A DNA stretch of 64,000 bases from Peteryoungia wuzhouensis (lineage in GTDB: Bacteria > Pseudomonadota > Alphaproteobacteria > Rhizobiales > Rhizobiaceae): NCBI RefSeq assembly GCF_003205195.1, contig NZ_QJRY01000008.1, positions 262,963 through 326,962 of the forward strand, read 5' to 3'. Below, piece after piece: positions 35,913-46,700 of this stretch (position 1 is its first letter; each line of letters starts with the position of its first letter). The position numbers were made by a program, and so were the translations under genes. The notes beneath the pieces were generated by a model. That model was not told the DNA's origin. It ran no database searches and saw nothing but the letters and a program-made list of their open reading frames with translations.

Positions 35913-36542
35913 ATGATCGAGACCGCCACGATCCCGGGACGGGCCTGGCAGCGCATGCTGTCGGGCCGCCGCCTCGACCTGCTCGATCCCTCGCCGCTCG
36001 ACGTCGAAATCTCCGACATCGCCCATGGCCTTGCCCGTGTTGCCCGCTGGAACGGGCAGACCTCGGGTGATCACGCCTTTTCCGTTGCCCAGCACAGCCT
36101 GATCGTCGAGGATATCTTCCGCCGGTCCTGTCCCAAGGCGACCGCCGACGATCTTTTGGTGGCGCTTTTGCATGACGGGCCGGAATATGTCATCGGCGAC
36201 ATGATCTCACCGTTCAAGGCCGTTGTCGGCGGCGGCTACAAGGTGGTGGAGAAGCGGCTGGAAGCGGCCATTCATCTGCGCTTCGGGCTGCCGGCGCATC
36301 CGAAAGCGGCCCTGAAAGACCAGATCAAGAAGGCCGACATGATCTCCGCCTATTTCGAGGCCACCGTGCTTGCCGGATTTGCGGAAGCCGAAGCGCGGAA
36401 ATTCTTCGGCCAGCCGAAGGGCTTCACCCGTGACACGATCCTGATCGATCCGCTGCCGGCCTATCAGGCCCAGGCGAAATTTCTCGAACGCTTCGAGGCG
36501 ATCGAGGCGGACCGGCAGGCTGCCAGCAGGGTGATCCGATGA
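35913..36542 (+). CDS. HD domain hydrolase (YfbR-like)
   Basis: A 209-residue HD-family metal-dependent phosphohydrolase. The metal ligands are in FSVAQHS (His), LLHDGPEY (His-Asp) and a later KKADMIS (Asp). The HDGPEYVIGDMISP block is typical of the 5'-nucleotidase YfbR and related phosphohydrolases, so a nucleotide 5'-phosphatase role is likely. It overlaps the next gene by ATGA. Linkage with NadQ hints at nucleotide or NAD salvage but this is inference. Confidence 0.86.
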   Translation: MIETATIPGRAWQRMLSGRRLDLLDPSPLDVEISDIAHGLARVARWNGQTSGDHAFSVAQHSLIVEDIFRRSCPKATADDLLVALLHDGPEYVIGDMISPFKAVVGGGYKVVEKRLEAAIHLRFGLPAHPKAALKDQIKKADMISAYFEATVLAGFAEAEARKFFGQPKGFTRDTILIDPLPAYQAQAKFLERFEAIEADRQAASRVIR

Positions 36543-37075
36543 GCGTCATCGTGGTTGCCCCGCTCGCCCGGATCGCGGAAATGGCCGTGCGTCACAAGGC
36601 GTCCGAGATGATCAGCCTGCTTGCTGCCAACCAGGATTTTCACCGGCCCGCCGTGATCCGGGCGGAGCGACACCTGAAGCTCGGCATGAACGACATCACC
36701 TTTGCCGGCACCGGCGACCTGATCGCGCCGCAGGAGGCGCATGTGGCTGAGATCATCGACTTCGCCCGCAGCTGGGACCAGTCGGCACCGCTCATCGTGC
36801 ATTGCTGGATGGGAGTCTCTCGTTCGCCGGCGGCCGCGATGATCGCCAGCCTTGCGGTGCATCCCGAAGATGACGACGATGCCCTGGCACGGCGCCTGCG
36901 GGAGGCCTCGCCCTATGCGACCCCCAATATGCGCCTCGTGGAAATCGGCGACGCCATGCTCGGGCGGGAAGGACGGTTCGCCCGTGCGGTGAAGGCGCTT
37001 GGCCGGGGCGCGGATACGGATGGCAACCAGCCCTTCGTGCTGCCGCTTCCGGCGCGCGAGCCGGTCGCGCCATGA
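36539..37075 (+). CDS. Tyrosine phosphatase-like protein
   Basis: A 178-residue protein with the cysteine phosphatase loop HCWMGVSRS (Cys89, Arg95 by count), the HCxxGxxRS form of the protein-tyrosine/dual-specificity phosphatase family. The catalytic general acid is probably in the short loop before it. It is coupled to both neighbours by ATGA overlaps. Rhizobia carry such proteins in this same place before the NAD regulator. Substrate unknown; a phosphorylated nucleotide or lipid is as likely as protein. Confidence 0.86.
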   Translation: MSVIVVAPLARIAEMAVRHKASEMISLLAANQDFHRPAVIRAERHLKLGMNDITFAGTGDLIAPQEAHVAEIIDFARSWDQSAPLIVHCWMGVSRSPAAAMIASLAVHPEDDDDALARRLREASPYATPNMRLVEIGDAMLGREGRFARAVKALGRGADTDGNQPFVLPLPAREPVAP

Positions 37076-38052
37076 GTGCGGCGGCCGATATCGAGATCGG
37101 CCTCAATGCCGCGATCGTTGCGATCGCCGAGGGGCAACCGCGCCTGCTGGTCGTGCCCGCAGGGTCAGGCGCGCTCGACGCCCTGCCCTTCGGCCCCTTC
37201 GATCCGACCCGGCACCGGACCATGGAAATGTCGCTGCGCCAGACTGTGGAGGCGCAGACGGCCCTGCAGCTTGGCTATATCGAGCAGCTCTACACCTTCG
37301 GCGATCGCGGCCGCCACACCATGCCCGGCGACAGCGGGCCGCATGTCGTTTCGGTCGGTTATCTGGCGCTGACCCGGCTTGAGGCCGAGGGTGTGGCCCG
37401 ACTGGAGACATCCGGGGCGGCCTGGCGCGACTGGTATGGCTTCCTGCCCTGGGAGGACTGGCGCCAGGGGCGACCTGGCCTGATTGATCAGTCAATCCTG
37501 CCGGCATTGCGGAACTGGGCCGAGGAACCGCTGGACGAGTCGACGGGCGGACCTGCGATCTCGCGACGCTCGCGGCTGAAGCTTGCCTTCGGTCTGGACG
37601 ATTTCCCGTTCGACGAGGAACGTGTGCTGGAGCGCTACGAACTTCTCTACGAGGCCGGCCTGCTGGATGAAGCCGTGTCCGATGGCCGTCTTGCCCGCCG
37701 AAGGGTCACCGTTCCGCTCGGGCGGCCGATGCGGCATGATCACCGGCGGATCGCGGCCACGGCGCTGGCGCGGCTGCGCAGCAAGATCAAATACCGCCCT
37801 GTCGTTTTCGAGCTGATGCCACCGCACTTTACGCTGACGGCATTGCAGTCGACCGTCGAGGCGATCTCGGGCCGGCATCTGCACAAGCAGAATTTTCGCC
37901 GGCTGGTGGAAGGGGCCGAACTCGTCGAGGCAACGGGGCTTACAGAGGCCGCGACCGGCGGGAGACCGGCAGCGCTCTTCCGCTTCCGCCGACAGATCCT
38001 CGAAGAGCGTCCCGCGCCCGGACTGAAACTCGGCAGCCGCTCCGGCGGTTGA
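37072..38052 (+). CDS. nadQ: NAD biosynthesis regulator, Nudix-HTH type (NadQ)
   Basis: A 326-residue protein with an N-terminal Nudix-like domain (about 8-160) in which the catalytic Nudix box is not conserved, and a C-terminal winged helix (about 225-305: KYRPVVFELMPPHFTLTALQSTVEAISGR). This is the architecture of the alphaproteobacterial NAD regulator NadQ, which represses nadABC. The nadA-nadB-nadC operon lies only 2 kb away and carries a perfect palindrome before nadA. It is the last gene of the ygfZ operon. Confidence 0.82.
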   Translation: MSAAADIEIGLNAAIVAIAEGQPRLLVVPAGSGALDALPFGPFDPTRHRTMEMSLRQTVEAQTALQLGYIEQLYTFGDRGRHTMPGDSGPHVVSVGYLALTRLEAEGVARLETSGAAWRDWYGFLPWEDWRQGRPGLIDQSILPALRNWAEEPLDESTGGPAISRRSRLKLAFGLDDFPFDEERVLERYELLYEAGLLDEAVSDGRLARRRVTVPLGRPMRHDHRRIAATALARLRSKIKYRPVVFELMPPHFTLTALQSTVEAISGRHLHKQNFRRLVEGAELVEATGLTEAATGGRPAALFRFRRQILEERPAPGLKLGSRSGG

Positions 38053-38108
38053 CCATCCCCACTTCCGCCCCATCTAGCCCGTGACATCAACAACACGGGA
38101 TCGAAAGC

Positions 38109-38924
38109 ATGGAGCAACAGGCAAGCGAAGTCATTCTGGCATCCCAGGCGGCACTGACCCAGGCAAGCCGGCTTGCTGTCGATTATTCCTTTTCCATCCT
38201 CGGCGCCCTGCTTTTGCTCGGGCTCGGCTGGTGGCTGTCTGCGCTGGTGAGCCGGTGGACGCATGCGGGCCTTCTCCGGCTGCGCGGCTTTGACGAAACG
38301 CTCGCCCGCTTCTTTGCCAATGTCGTGCGTTATGCGGCCCTCATTCTCGTCTTCGTCACTGTCCTCGGCCAGTTCGGCGTGCAGACGGCCTCGATCATCG
38401 CAGCACTTGGTGCCGCGGGCCTGGCCATCGGCCTTGCCTTGCAAGGCACGCTGCAGAATATTGCGGCGGGCATCATGCTCCTGGTGCTGCGGCCCTTCCG
38501 GGTGGGCGAATATATCGAGACGGGTGCCATCACCGGTACGGTGGTCGAGATCGGTCTATTCGCCACAGAACTCCGCACGCCCGATGGGCTTTACCGGCTG
38601 GCTCCGAACTCCATCCTGTGGAATGTGCCGATCACCAATTTCAGCCGCCACCAGACGCGACGGGCCGAACTCAAGGTCAACATCGACAATTCCGACAAGA
38701 TCGATGAGGCCGAAGCCATTCTGCGCGCGCAGGCTGAAGCCGATCCCCGTGTTCTCACTGAGCTCGGCGTCTCGACGCATGTCGAGCAACTGGCCGGCAG
38801 TGGGGTGGTGCTGACGCTCTGGTACTGGACCCGCAGCAGTGAGTTCGGAAGAACCTCGCAGGACCTGATGAAGGCCGTGAAGACGACGCTGGATCGCAGC
38901 GGGATTACCCGAGCGCCTGCCTGA
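38109..38924 (+). CDS. mscS: Small-conductance mechanosensitive channel (MscS family)
   Basis: A 271-residue inner-membrane channel that opens on hypo-osmotic shock. Three membrane helices precede a beta domain; the pore helix GAAGLAIGLALQGTLQNIAAGIMLL (about 99-123) has the glycine/alanine spacing of MscS TM3. The C-terminal portion has the MscS alpha/beta vestibule. Length and layout are standard. Confidence 0.93.
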   Translation: MEQQASEVILASQAALTQASRLAVDYSFSILGALLLLGLGWWLSALVSRWTHAGLLRLRGFDETLARFFANVVRYAALILVFVTVLGQFGVQTASIIAALGAAGLAIGLALQGTLQNIAAGIMLLVLRPFRVGEYIETGAITGTVVEIGLFATELRTPDGLYRLAPNSILWNVPITNFSRHQTRRAELKVNIDNSDKIDEAEAILRAQAEADPRVLTELGVSTHVEQLAGSGVVLTLWYWTRSSEFGRTSQDLMKAVKTTLDRSGITRAPA

Positions 38925-39053
38925 GGTCGCGCAGACCTAGCGTCACTTCCATGACCCGGTTGCTCGAAGGTGAGCAACCCAAAAGCGAAAGACGCAGGCT
39001 GCCGCCACAGCCTGCGTCCGGGACACTGACAGATCGCTCTTCGATCCGCAGGG

Positions 39054-39617
39054 TCAGGCCTGTTGCGCCTCGCCGCCATTCTCGCGATAGGCGTTAATGA
39101 CGCGCTCCATCTCGGCAAGGATGTCGAAGATGCTGACCGTATCCTCCGCCGATGCATCGTATGTGGCATCATCCAGCGACTGCGGAGCATCCGCGAACCC
39201 GGCGGTAAACGCCTCTTCGGTCAGAAAGCCGGTCTGTTCGGTGTCGAGTTCGACGAAGTCGGCGGTCGCCTCTTCCTCACTGACGTCTTCCGGCCGCGCG
39301 GCAACATACTCGTCCTGGGTAATGCGGCCATCGCCATCGGCATCGATGGCGCTGAAGAGATCACGGGTGTCGAGCGCGGGTTCGCTCTCTGTATCCATGG
39401 AGGAGATCTGCAGGAGCATGGAAATCATGCTGCCGCGCACCTGCGATCCGCTGCCGGTCGCGGCGTTTTCGCTCGACACGGTCGGGTCCTGGGTGCGGCC
39501 CGATTTTGCGGCCTCCAGTTCCTTGTCGCTGATGATGCCGTCACCATTGGTGTCCAGGCTGGAAATGGAAACACGGCCTGCTGCGCCGCTCTCGCTTGAT
39601 AAAATGATGCCCGTCAT
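39054..39617 (-). CDS. EF-hand calcium-binding protein
   Basis: A 187-residue acidic protein with two good EF-hand loops, DTNGDGIISDKE (22-33) and DADGDGRITQDE (92-103), and a degenerate third loop at 125-136 (DTEQTGFLTEEA). No signal peptide is visible, so it is cytoplasmic or exported by a non-Sec route. Rhizobial EF-hand proteins of this size exist (calsymin-like), but no function is assigned. Confidence 0.85.
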   Translation of the reverse strand: MTGIILSSESGAAGRVSISSLDTNGDGIISDKELEAAKSGRTQDPTVSSENAATGSGSQVRGSMISMLLQISSMDTESEPALDTRDLFSAIDADGDGRITQDEYVAARPEDVSEEEATADFVELDTEQTGFLTEEAFTAGFADAPQSLDDATYDASAEDTVSIFDILAEMERVINAYRENGGEAQQA

Positions 39618-39852
39618 GAAAATCCCCGAAGATCGTGCGAACGCCCATTCTGCTTACGCTCAACTGTGCCGGGCCCACCTTTTCTGGGGTATGGGATTCT
39701 CAAAAAACGGTCAAAACTATTAATTGTAGACGATAACTATCGAAGGCTTGGCTTATATAAAGTCAAGCGCCTGAGATGTCTGAACAAGTTCGGAATCGCG
39801 CGTCATGCGGCGAGTTTCGGCAATCGATGTGCAAGCAGAATATCCGTTCTCT
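39618..39852. other. Intergenic region between the EF-hand gene and nadC
   Basis: An AT-richer stretch of 235 bases with no gene I can support. It must hold the EF-hand gene's promoter on the minus strand. Short open frames on both strands lack ribosome sites and family similarity. Confidence 0.4.
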
Positions 39853-40770
39853 TCAGACCAAACTTGAGTCCAATCCGATATCCATTGTCGGTGCTGCCAT
39901 CGTAATCTTGGAGGTCGAGACGTAATCGACCCCGGTCTCGGCAATGGCGCGGATGGTCTCCAGCGTCACATTGCCCGATGCTTCGAGAATCACACGTGCT
40001 TGGGCAACGGCATAAACGGCCGGCGTCTGGCCGTGATGGATACGGTTGATCTCAACCGCCTCAGCCAGACGTTCCGACGTCATGTTGTCGAGCAGGATCA
40101 CATCAGGGCCGGCCTCCAGCGCCTGACGCATCTGCTCGAGGCTGTCCACTTCCACTTCCACCTTGACCAGATGGCCGGCATAGGCGCGAGCGGCGGCAAT
40201 CGCGGGGCCGACGCCGCCTGATACCGCGATGTGGTTGTCCTTGATCAGGATCGCGTCATCAAGGCCGTAGCGATGGTTCGAGCCACCGCCGAGCCGGACC
40301 GCGTATTTCTCGACCGCTCGCAGACCGGGCAACGTCTTCCGCGTACAGGTGACGCGGGCCTTCGTATGGGCAATCGCATCGGCAAAACGGGCCGTGTAGC
40401 TCGCGACGCCGGAGAGATGCATGAGGAAATTGAGCGCGACACGCTCCGCCGACAGCACCGATCGAGCGGTTCCTTCGACCCTGGCAAGCGGCTGGCCGGG
40501 CGCGACACGGTCGCCGTCCTTAACCAGTGCCTCGAAACGCACGGCGGGATCGATCAGCCGGAAGGCGGTTTCCGCCAGCACAAGGCCTGCGACAACACCC
40601 GGATCGCGGCCATTGATGGTCATGTGGGCGGTCTTTTCGGGGCCGATCGTGGCGTAGGTGGTGATGTCGCCCGCCCGGCCAAGATCTTCGAGGAGGGCAT
40701 TGCGCACGAGGTCTTCGACCATCAGCGGCGACAATTGCGGGCGGAAGCTCTGTGGCATCGATAGGGGCAT
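39853..40770 (-). CDS. nadC: Quinolinate phosphoribosyltransferase
   Basis: NadC joins quinolinate and PRPP to give nicotinate mononucleotide, the third step of de novo NAD synthesis. The 305-residue product shows the key motifs TRKTLPGLRAVEKYAV, GGGSNHRYGLDDAILIKDNH and the C-terminal VILLDNMT and SGNVTLETI. It is the last gene of nadABC, 17 bases after nadB. Confidence 0.97.
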   Translation of the reverse strand: MPLSMPQSFRPQLSPLMVEDLVRNALLEDLGRAGDITTYATIGPEKTAHMTINGRDPGVVAGLVLAETAFRLIDPAVRFEALVKDGDRVAPGQPLARVEGTARSVLSAERVALNFLMHLSGVASYTARFADAIAHTKARVTCTRKTLPGLRAVEKYAVRLGGGSNHRYGLDDAILIKDNHIAVSGGVGPAIAAARAYAGHLVKVEVEVDSLEQMRQALEAGPDVILLDNMTSERLAEAVEINRIHHGQTPAVYAVAQARVILEASGNVTLETIRAIAETGVDYVSTSKITMAAPTMDIGLDSSLV

Positions 40771-40787
40771 GACCTTGTCCTTTCCAA

Positions 40788-42380
40788 TCAGCCGACGATG
40801 TCGGCTGCGATACCATCCGCCTCACGAAGCGTCAGATAGGTGCGGCGATGCCAGGCATCGCTGGTATCAGGATAGTCTGAGCGCATCTGTGCTCCCCGAC
40901 TTTCCATGCGCTGCAGGGCGCCGACGGCAATCAGCTTTGCAGTGGCCGCGATGTTGGAAAAACGCACACGCGGGCGCTCCCGATCGAGCCGGGCGAGGTC
41001 GCGGATCAGCGTCTTCAGCCCTTCCTCGTTGCGGATCACGCCGGCATGCATACTCATCAGGCGGCGCAATTCCTTGAGTTCAGCACTGTCTTCGAGGGTG
41101 ACGAGATCATCGTTCTCGCCGGCGGCCTTCGGCCACTCGTAAAGCGTGGATTCCGGCAGCATGCCCTTGATGCTGTCTGCAATGCGGCCGGCAAAGACGA
41201 CGGCTTCCAGAAGCGAATTCGAGGCGAGCCGGTTGGCGCCATGCACCCCGCTCGAGGTGACTTCGCCGGCCGCCCACAGACCGTCGAGCGAGCTGCGCCC
41301 ATCGGCATCCACGGCAATGCCGCCCATGTGGTAATGCACGGCCGGCACGACCGGGATCGGTTGGACCGCCGGATCGATGCCGGCCGCTTTACAGGACGCG
41401 TAGACGGTCGGGAAATGCTCGGCGAAATGCTTGCCGATGGCCTTGGTGCAATCGAGGAAGGCGCCGCGACCGGCGGCCACTTCGGCGAAGACGCCGCGGG
41501 CGACGATGTCACGGGGAGCGAGTTCCGCTTCAGCATGCAGATCGGTCATGAAGCGGTGCCCGGCCCGGTTGACGAGAACAGCGCCATCGCCGCGCAGGGC
41601 TTCCGTCGCGAGCGGCGCAGGATCCTGGCCGATGTCGATGGCGGTCGGGTGGAACTGGACGAATTCCGGATCGGCAATGACGGCACCGGCCTTGGCGGCC
41701 ATGCCGACGCCGGTTCCCCGCGCTTCTGCCGGATTGGTGGTGACGGCATAGAGGTGGCCGACGCCACCGGAGCAGAGCACGACGGCGCGCGCGGGAAAGG
41801 CGACCCGTGCCGTCGACTGGCCCGCATCGGGACGGGCAATCACGCCGGAGACGAAGCGGCCCTCGGCGATCAGCTCCTCGACGACATAACCTTCCATGAC
41901 ACGGATCGACGGCGTGCGGCGCACCGCCGCAATCAGAGCCTCCATGATGGCGCCGCCGGCGCGATCGCCCGCGACCCGGACAATGCGGCGCTCGGAATGG
42001 GCCGCCTCGCGCGACAGCAGCAGATGGCCTTCGAGATCACGATCGAAGGGCACGCCATAGGCGAGCAGGTCATGAATACGATCCGGACCTTCCGAGATCA
42101 TCAGCCGTGCGATCTTCTCCTCGACCAGACCGGCACCGGCTGCGACGGTATCGGCCAGATGTTTGTCAAAGCTGTCGCCTGGGCTCATGGCGGCGGCAAT
42201 GCCGCCTTGCGCCCAGGCCGAAGACGCGCCCTGCCCGATCGGGGCGGCGGCCAGCACGGTCACCGGACGGGGCGCGAGTTTCAGCGCGCAGAAAAGACCG
42301 GCAAGGCCGCCGCCAACGATGACGATATCGTCGATGCCCTGCCAGGATTGCGGCCGCATGGATTCAAGATTGGTCGGCAT
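40788..42380 (-). CDS. nadB: L-aspartate oxidase
   Basis: This flavoprotein oxidises aspartate to iminoaspartate, the first de novo NAD step. The 530-residue protein opens with the FAD dinucleotide motif [17 protein letters not shown], has [12 protein letters not shown], the [19 protein letters not shown] block and the C-terminal helical domain. [16 protein letters not shown] and [27 protein letters not shown] are the family's active-site segments. It lies 28 bases after nadA. Confidence 0.97.
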   Translation of the reverse strand: MPTNLESMRPQSWQGIDDIVIVGGGLAGLFCALKLAPRPVTVLAAAPIGQGASSAWAQGGIAAAMSPGDSFDKHLADTVAAGAGLVEEKIARLMISEGPDRIHDLLAYGVPFDRDLEGHLLLSREAAHSERRIVRVAGDRAGGAIMEALIAAVRRTPSIRVMEGYVVEELIAEGRFVSGVIARPDAGQSTARVAFPARAVVLCSGGVGHLYAVTTNPAEARGTGVGMAAKAGAVIADPEFVQFHPTAIDIGQDPAPLATEALRGDGAVLVNRAGHRFMTDLHAEAELAPRDIVARGVFAEVAAGRGAFLDCTKAIGKHFAEHFPTVYASCKAAGIDPAVQPIPVVPAVHYHMGGIAVDADGRSSLDGLWAAGEVTSSGVHGANRLASNSLLEAVVFAGRIADSIKGMLPESTLYEWPKAAGENDDLVTLEDSAELKELRRLMSMHAGVIRNEEGLKTLIRDLARLDRERPRVRFSNIAATAKLIAVGALQRMESRGAQMRSDYPDTSDAWHRRTYLTLREADGIAADIVG

Positions 42381-42408
42381 TCAGCCCTCCCCGGCCGGCA
42401 GCACTGCC

Positions 42409-43479
42409 TCAATTCTTCAGATTGATCATCCGTTCGACCGCAAGCCGTGCGCGGGCGGCAATCGTGGGATCAACCGTCACTTCCTCCGTCATGAACAACA
42501 GGCTGTCGAGGATCTTCGGCAGGGTGATGCGCTTCATGTGCGGACAGAGATTGCAGGGCTTGACGAAATCGACGTCGGGCACTTCGACCTGGATGTTGGA
42601 GGCCATCGAGCATTCGGTGACGAGCAGCACGCGCTGCGGCCGCTTCGTCTTGACGTAGTCGATCATGCCCTTGGTCGAACCAGCATAATCGGAGACCGCG
42701 AGCACGCTCGGATGGCATTCGGGATGGGCGACAATTTCGATGCGTGGATCGGCGCGCTTGTATTCCAGGAGTTCGTCGGCCGTGAAGCGCTCATGCACCT
42801 CGCAATGGCCCTTCCAGGTGAGGATCTTCTTCGAGGTCTGGTTGGCGACATTCATCGCCAGATATTCATCGGGTATGCAGAGAACCGTGTCGCTGTCGAA
42901 GCTGTTGACCACGTCGACGGCATTGGCCGAGGTGCAGCAGATATCGGTTTCGGCCTTCACGTCGGCCGACGTGTTCACATAGGTGACGACGGGCACGCCG
43001 GGATAACGCTCGCGCAGCAGGCGGACATCCGCGCCGGTGATCGATTCCGACAGCGAGCAGCCGGCGCGGCCGTCCGGAATCAGCACCGTCTTTTGCGGAT
43101 TGAGCAGTTTCGAGGTCTCGGCCATGAAATGTACGCCGCACTGCACGATGATCTCGGCATCGACGCTGACGGCATCACGGGCTAGCTGCAGCGAATCGCC
43201 CTTGATGTCGGCGACGCAGTGAAAGATCTCCGGCGTCTGATAATTGTGCGCCAGGATGACCGCGCCACGCTCTTTTTTCACGCGGTTGATCGCGTGAATG
43301 TAAGGCGCGAAGACGGGCCATTCGATTTCCGGAATGAAGTCGCGCACGCGCTCGTAAAGATGCGCCGTCTCCCTGGCGACTGCGGGCGTGTAGCTCAGAT
43401 CCGGGCGCTCCCAGACGCCAAAACGCTCGGCCGCCGTTGCCGCCGATTTGCCCGTGTTCCGCTCGGCTTGCGCTTCCAT
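42409..43479 (-). CDS. nadA: Quinolinate synthase
   Basis: NadA condenses iminoaspartate with dihydroxyacetone phosphate to make quinolinate, using a 4Fe-4S cluster. The 356-residue protein has Cys114 ([10 protein letters not shown]), Cys201 ([10 protein letters not shown]) and Cys312 ([10 protein letters not shown]) as the likely cluster ligands, with spacing like the E. coli enzyme. It is the first gene of nadABC; the start at 43479 has GGAGG upstream and a palindrome sits twenty bases before it. Reaction and operon assignment are firm. Confidence 0.97.
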   Translation of the reverse strand: MEAQAERNTGKSAATAAERFGVWERPDLSYTPAVARETAHLYERVRDFIPEIEWPVFAPYIHAINRVKKERGAVILAHNYQTPEIFHCVADIKGDSLQLARDAVSVDAEIIVQCGVHFMAETSKLLNPQKTVLIPDGRAGCSLSESITGADVRLLRERYPGVPVVTYVNTSADVKAETDICCTSANAVDVVNSFDSDTVLCIPDEYLAMNVANQTSKKILTWKGHCEVHERFTADELLEYKRADPRIEIVAHPECHPSVLAVSDYAGSTKGMIDYVKTKRPQRVLLVTECSMASNIQVEVPDVDFVKPCNLCPHMKRITLPKILDSLLFMTEEVTVDPTIAARARLAVERMINLKN

Positions 43480-43498
43480 GGCGACCTCCTCCCGTATT

Positions 43499-43517
43499 TA
43501 TGCTCACAATGAGCATA
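43499..43517. promoter_or_regulatory. Palindromic operator upstream of nadA
   Basis: TATGCTCA (43499-43506), spacer CAA, TGAGCATA (43510-43517): a perfect 8-bp inverted repeat. It lies 20-38 bases upstream of the nadA start, where a repressor would block transcription. NadQ, encoded about 5.5 kb away, is the likely binder. Confidence 0.75.
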
Positions 43518-43707
43518 ACAAGAGCCAAAGAAAACCGGCTGTTGCCGGTGAATCGGATTTAGAAAGTTTCGGGGGCGAATGCAAGGGGCGGATATCACGC
43601 GCTGCGCCACAGATCGGCAGGGTCACGTTACGTGATGCAGGAAGCTTCCCCAAAACGATAAATGGTTTAGGTTGTCCTTGATTTTGCAAGATGCATCGGG
43701 GGCGCGC

Positions 43708-46700
43708 ATGTTCGAACTGCTACTGTTGATCTTGATCGGCGTGCTCTTCTTTATGCAAAGGGGATCAGCCGACAGAATGGATCGGCTTGAAAACGAGCTG
43801 CGGAGCGTCCGGGAAAAGCTCCTCCGACTGGGCCAGCCGTCTCCATCCATGCGAGCCGCGAGCGAAACCCAAAAGCTCGACGAAGCCGCAGCCGCTCCGA
43901 TGGAACCGGCGCCACCCACCCCTGCCTGGGGCAAGGTGGAGGCGCTCGAAGCCAAGATCGAAGAGCGGAACAACGCTCAGCTTCTCGCTCAACCAGTGCC
44001 GGACACGCCTGAAGAAGGGGGAAGCCCCGCCGAACCGAACTACCTGGCCGATGCGACAATCCCGACAGGATCGTCAATTGCAGCAAACCCGCCCGAAGCG
44101 GCAAAGCCGACCGAAACAGTCGTGCCGCGCATCTCAGACAAAGCTGCTCCTCCCTCTGAAAACTTGGAGAATCTGCTCGGGGCTCGCTGGGCGGTGTGGG
44201 CCGGTGGTCTGGCGCTGGCGCTCGGCGGTGTCTTCCTGGTGCGGTATTCGATCGAGAGCGGCCTACTCGGCCCCGGCGTGCGGCTGACACTCGCCGCCCT
44301 GTTCGGGCTCGCCCTGATCGCCACCGGAGAACTGATCCGCCGAAAGGCACTGCCGAAAGCCGAGGCACTTTACTCCAACGCCATGGTGCCAGGCATCCTG
44401 ACGGCAGCTGGCGCGGTCACGCTATTCGGCGCGATCTATGCCGCCCATGGAGTTTACGACTACATCGGGCCAACACTTGCCTTCATTCTGCTCTCGCTTA
44501 CCGCCTTTGGCGTACTCGGCCTCTCCCTTTTGCATGGCCAGACACTGGCAGGGCTCGGCCTCGCAGGATCGATGGTAACGCCATTGCTCATCTCGACGAC
44601 GTCACCGAACCTATGGACGCTGTTCATCTACCTAACTGTCGCACAGGTCACGACATCCATGGCCGCGCGCCTCAAGGGCTGGCTCATCGTACCCGCTCTG
44701 GCACAGGCTTTGCTCGGGGTCTGGGCGCTGGTGGCCCTCATCGATCTCAACGACATCACACCCGTCGCCTTGTCGCTGATGGCCATGATCGCAGCCTGGA
44801 TGCTGATCTGGCCGGGCGCCACGGGTGATGATCCGGCAGATCCTGACGCACCGCTGTCGCTCGAAAGTCTCGGACGGCGTATGGAATCCGGTCAGATCGG
44901 GCTCGACGTCACGCTATCTCTCGCCGTCATGCTGCCAGCGATCGCCATGCTAAACCGGAACCTGACGGATCTCTTCCCGCTCTTCGGCTTCGCAGCACTG
45001 ATCACAGCACTGGCCGCCGCAGGCAGCGCGCGTTTCGGCACTTTCTGGCCGACAGCGATCGCAAGTGCGGGTGCGCTCCTAGGAGCCACTATCGCAACCG
45101 GCATGATCGGGCAGGCCCAGACCCTCGTATTCGGCTGGGAGAGCGATGCGACCAGTCTGCCGCCGATCGACATCAATGTGATGTACCTGCTTCTCGGGCT
45201 CGCAGTCGTCTTCCTGCTCATCGGCCTTGCCCAGATTCGCCGACGCTTTGCCGACGATCCGTTGTTCTCGACGGTCTGGGCGATCATTGCGGCCATGCTT
45301 CCAATCGCACTCACCACGATCAGCTTCGTCTTCTACGGGGTCTATGCCCGCGACTGGCTGCATGCATTCTTCGCTATCGCGCTGGGCGCCGTCCTTCTCG
45401 CGGCTTGCGAAATATTCGAGCGCAAAGGTGCCTTGCCCCGCTTCCGACGTGGCGTCGACGTGCTTCTAACAGGAAGTTTTGCCGCCTTTGCGCTTGCCCT
45501 GCACACATTAACCGACGGCGTGGTGACCACGATCCTGCTCGCTCTCCTCGGCTTTGCCTATCTCATGGCAACACGCAAGCGGAGTTGGAGCGGCCTCCCC
45601 TGGATCCTTGTCATTTCGCTTGCCGGCGTGCTGTTCCGGATCGGCTGGGATCCGACGCTGGTCGGACCGGACGCCCTCTGGCGCACGCCTGTCTTCAACC
45701 AGTTGCTGCCGGGCTACGGCATCCCGGCCCTGCTTGCCGTCTATGGGGCCTATGAGATGCGCAGCTGGCCGGGTGCGCGGGTCCGCAATGCCCTGCAGGG
45801 TCTGGCCAGCCTACTCGGCCTGCTCACTGTCGCAATCCTGGTGCGGCACGCAATGAATGGCGGCGTCCTGGATTCCACTGTGCCGACACTTGGCGAGCAG
45901 TCGATCTACACGCTGCTGGTTGTCGGACTCTCGGGCATCCTGATGACGCTGGATCTAAAATCACCCAGCGTGGCCTTCCGTCTTGGCTCGATGGTGGCGG
46001 GTGGTTTGGCGGTCCTGCAGACAGTCAGCCTGCATCTCGGTGCGCTCAATCCGTACTTCAGCGGCGAAAGCACGGGTTCCTGGCCGTTCATCAACCTGCT
46101 GCTCATTGGATATCTGCTGCCGGCCAGCGGTTATGGCGGGCTCGCCTACTACGCCAGAGACAAGCGCCCCCGGCCCTATGTGATGCTGTTGGCGCTCTCG
46201 AGCGCGGCGCTCGCTTTCGCCTGGGTGACACTCACAGTCCGGCGCTATTGGCAGGGCGAGTTCATTTCTTACTGGAAAGGTTTCGGACAGGCCGAAATCT
46301 ATAGTTATCCGGTTGCATGGCTGGCCATCGGCGTCGCTCTTCTTGTCGTCGGTTCCCGGTTTGAGGCGCGACATCAGCGCCCCTGGCTGGGCTTGCCATG
46401 GATCTCGGTCGCATCCCTCGCGGGCATACTGATCCTCATCGGCTGGGATCCGACGCTGGTCGGGGCGGAAGCCTTGTGGCGCACGCCGGTCTTCAACCAG
46501 TTGCTGCCCGGCTACGGCATCCCGGCCCTTTTGGCGATCTATGGGGCATACGAGATGCGCAACTGGTCGGACCTTCGCGCCCGCTACGCCCTCCAGGGCT
46601 TCGCCAGCCTTCTGAGCCTGCTCACCGTCGCCGTTCTAATCCGCCACGCGATGAATGGCGGTGTGCTTGATTCCTCGACGCCGACGCTTGGCGAACAGTC

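Noticed and set aside
39666..39905. Small frame between the EF-hand gene and nadC
   Set aside because: It has no ribosome site or recognisable family, and its last part is antisense to nadC.
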